From JBELMB01 sp042088665 (GTDB taxonomy: Bacteria > Pseudomonadota > Alphaproteobacteria > Rhodobacterales > Rhodobacteraceae): a stretch of DNA of 29,999 nt. The notes under the pieces were generated by a model. The model was not told the origin of the DNA, searched no databases, and saw only the letters and a program-made list of their open reading frames with translations. Position numbers and translations under genes: made by a program. The DNA lies in contig JBELMB010000051.1 of NCBI GenBank assembly GCA_042088665.1, positions 1 through 29,999 of the forward strand. The letters are read 5' to 3'. Positions 29,946 to 29,999 of this stretch are shown here, piece after piece (the first letter of the stretch is position 1; each line of letters opens with the position of its first letter).

Positions 29946-29999
29946 TGAACCGCCCCGGTTTTGCCGGAGACTGTGGATTTCGTATTTCAAGCTGCGACT
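29946..29999 (+). mobile_element. End of a second related IS, running out of the window
   Basis: TGAACCGCCCCGGTTTTGCC followed by GGAGACTGTGG resembles the outer end at 28746 (TGAACCGCCCCCAGTTTGCC then GGAGGCTGACT). It lies in the same orientation, so it is the left terminus of another element to the right. Its inner sequence differs from the first element's, so it is either its orfA-side end or a different IS of the same group. Most of the element is outside the window. Confidence 0.6.

Overview
The window looks like a chromosomal segment of a marine alphaproteobacterium, most likely of the Roseobacter/Rhodobacteraceae group. The evidence is GC-rich codon use, dense operons rich in ABC importers, a tail-protein fragment resembling gene-transfer-agent/prophage gp15, and an IS3-type element. 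This assignment comes from protein character only; no database search was possible.

Bases 1-20496 are a metabolic and transport locus. It opens with the tail of an amidohydrolase and a small P-loop kinase gene broken by one in-frame TGA. Next come a PfkB sugar kinase (+) and a minus-strand block: two xylose-isomerase-like TIM-barrel proteins, a GntR/HutC (UTRA) regulator, a calcineurin-type metallophosphoesterase, and a formylglycine-type phosphonate monoester hydrolase/phosphodiesterase (PMH). Divergent from the TIM-barrel pair runs a long plus-strand series. It holds a PHP-domain phosphoesterase, two tandem paralogous peptide/opine-type binding proteins, their two permeases and a fused double ATPase. 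A second calcineurin-type phosphoesterase and a complete sugar/glycerol-3-phosphate-type ABC importer (binding protein, two permeases, UgpC/MalK-like ATPase) follow. Four metal-dependent phosphoesterases from three unrelated folds, two importers, sugar isomerase-like enzymes, a sugar kinase and a PhnF/HutC-type regulator in 19 kb suggest import and stepwise dismantling of an organophosphate or organophosphonate diester carrying a sugar or polyol. Agrocinopine catabolism in Agrobacterium, which uses a peptide-type ABC importer plus a phosphodiesterase, is the nearest known logic. The substrate is unknown.

Bases 20497-25112 are a graveyard of mobile DNA: an unrecognised ORF remnant, a 3' tRNA-Ser-like fragment (possible attachment site), a Vsr endonuclease C-terminus, a gp15-like tail-protein fragment joined to a truncated M15 peptidase, and a small secreted SnoaL-like gene on the opposite strand. 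After these comes an intact phage lysis cassette (M15 endolysin, Rz-like and overlapping Rz1-like spanins).

Bases 25113-28703 carry a redox/detoxification operon (DoxX, a two-domain VOC dioxygenase-like protein, cytochrome b561, a YedZ/MsrQ-like heme membrane protein) with a divergent LysR regulator. The window ends in an IS3-family element (28746-29945). Its orfA is cut off by the end of a second, same-type IS that starts at 29946 and leaves the window.
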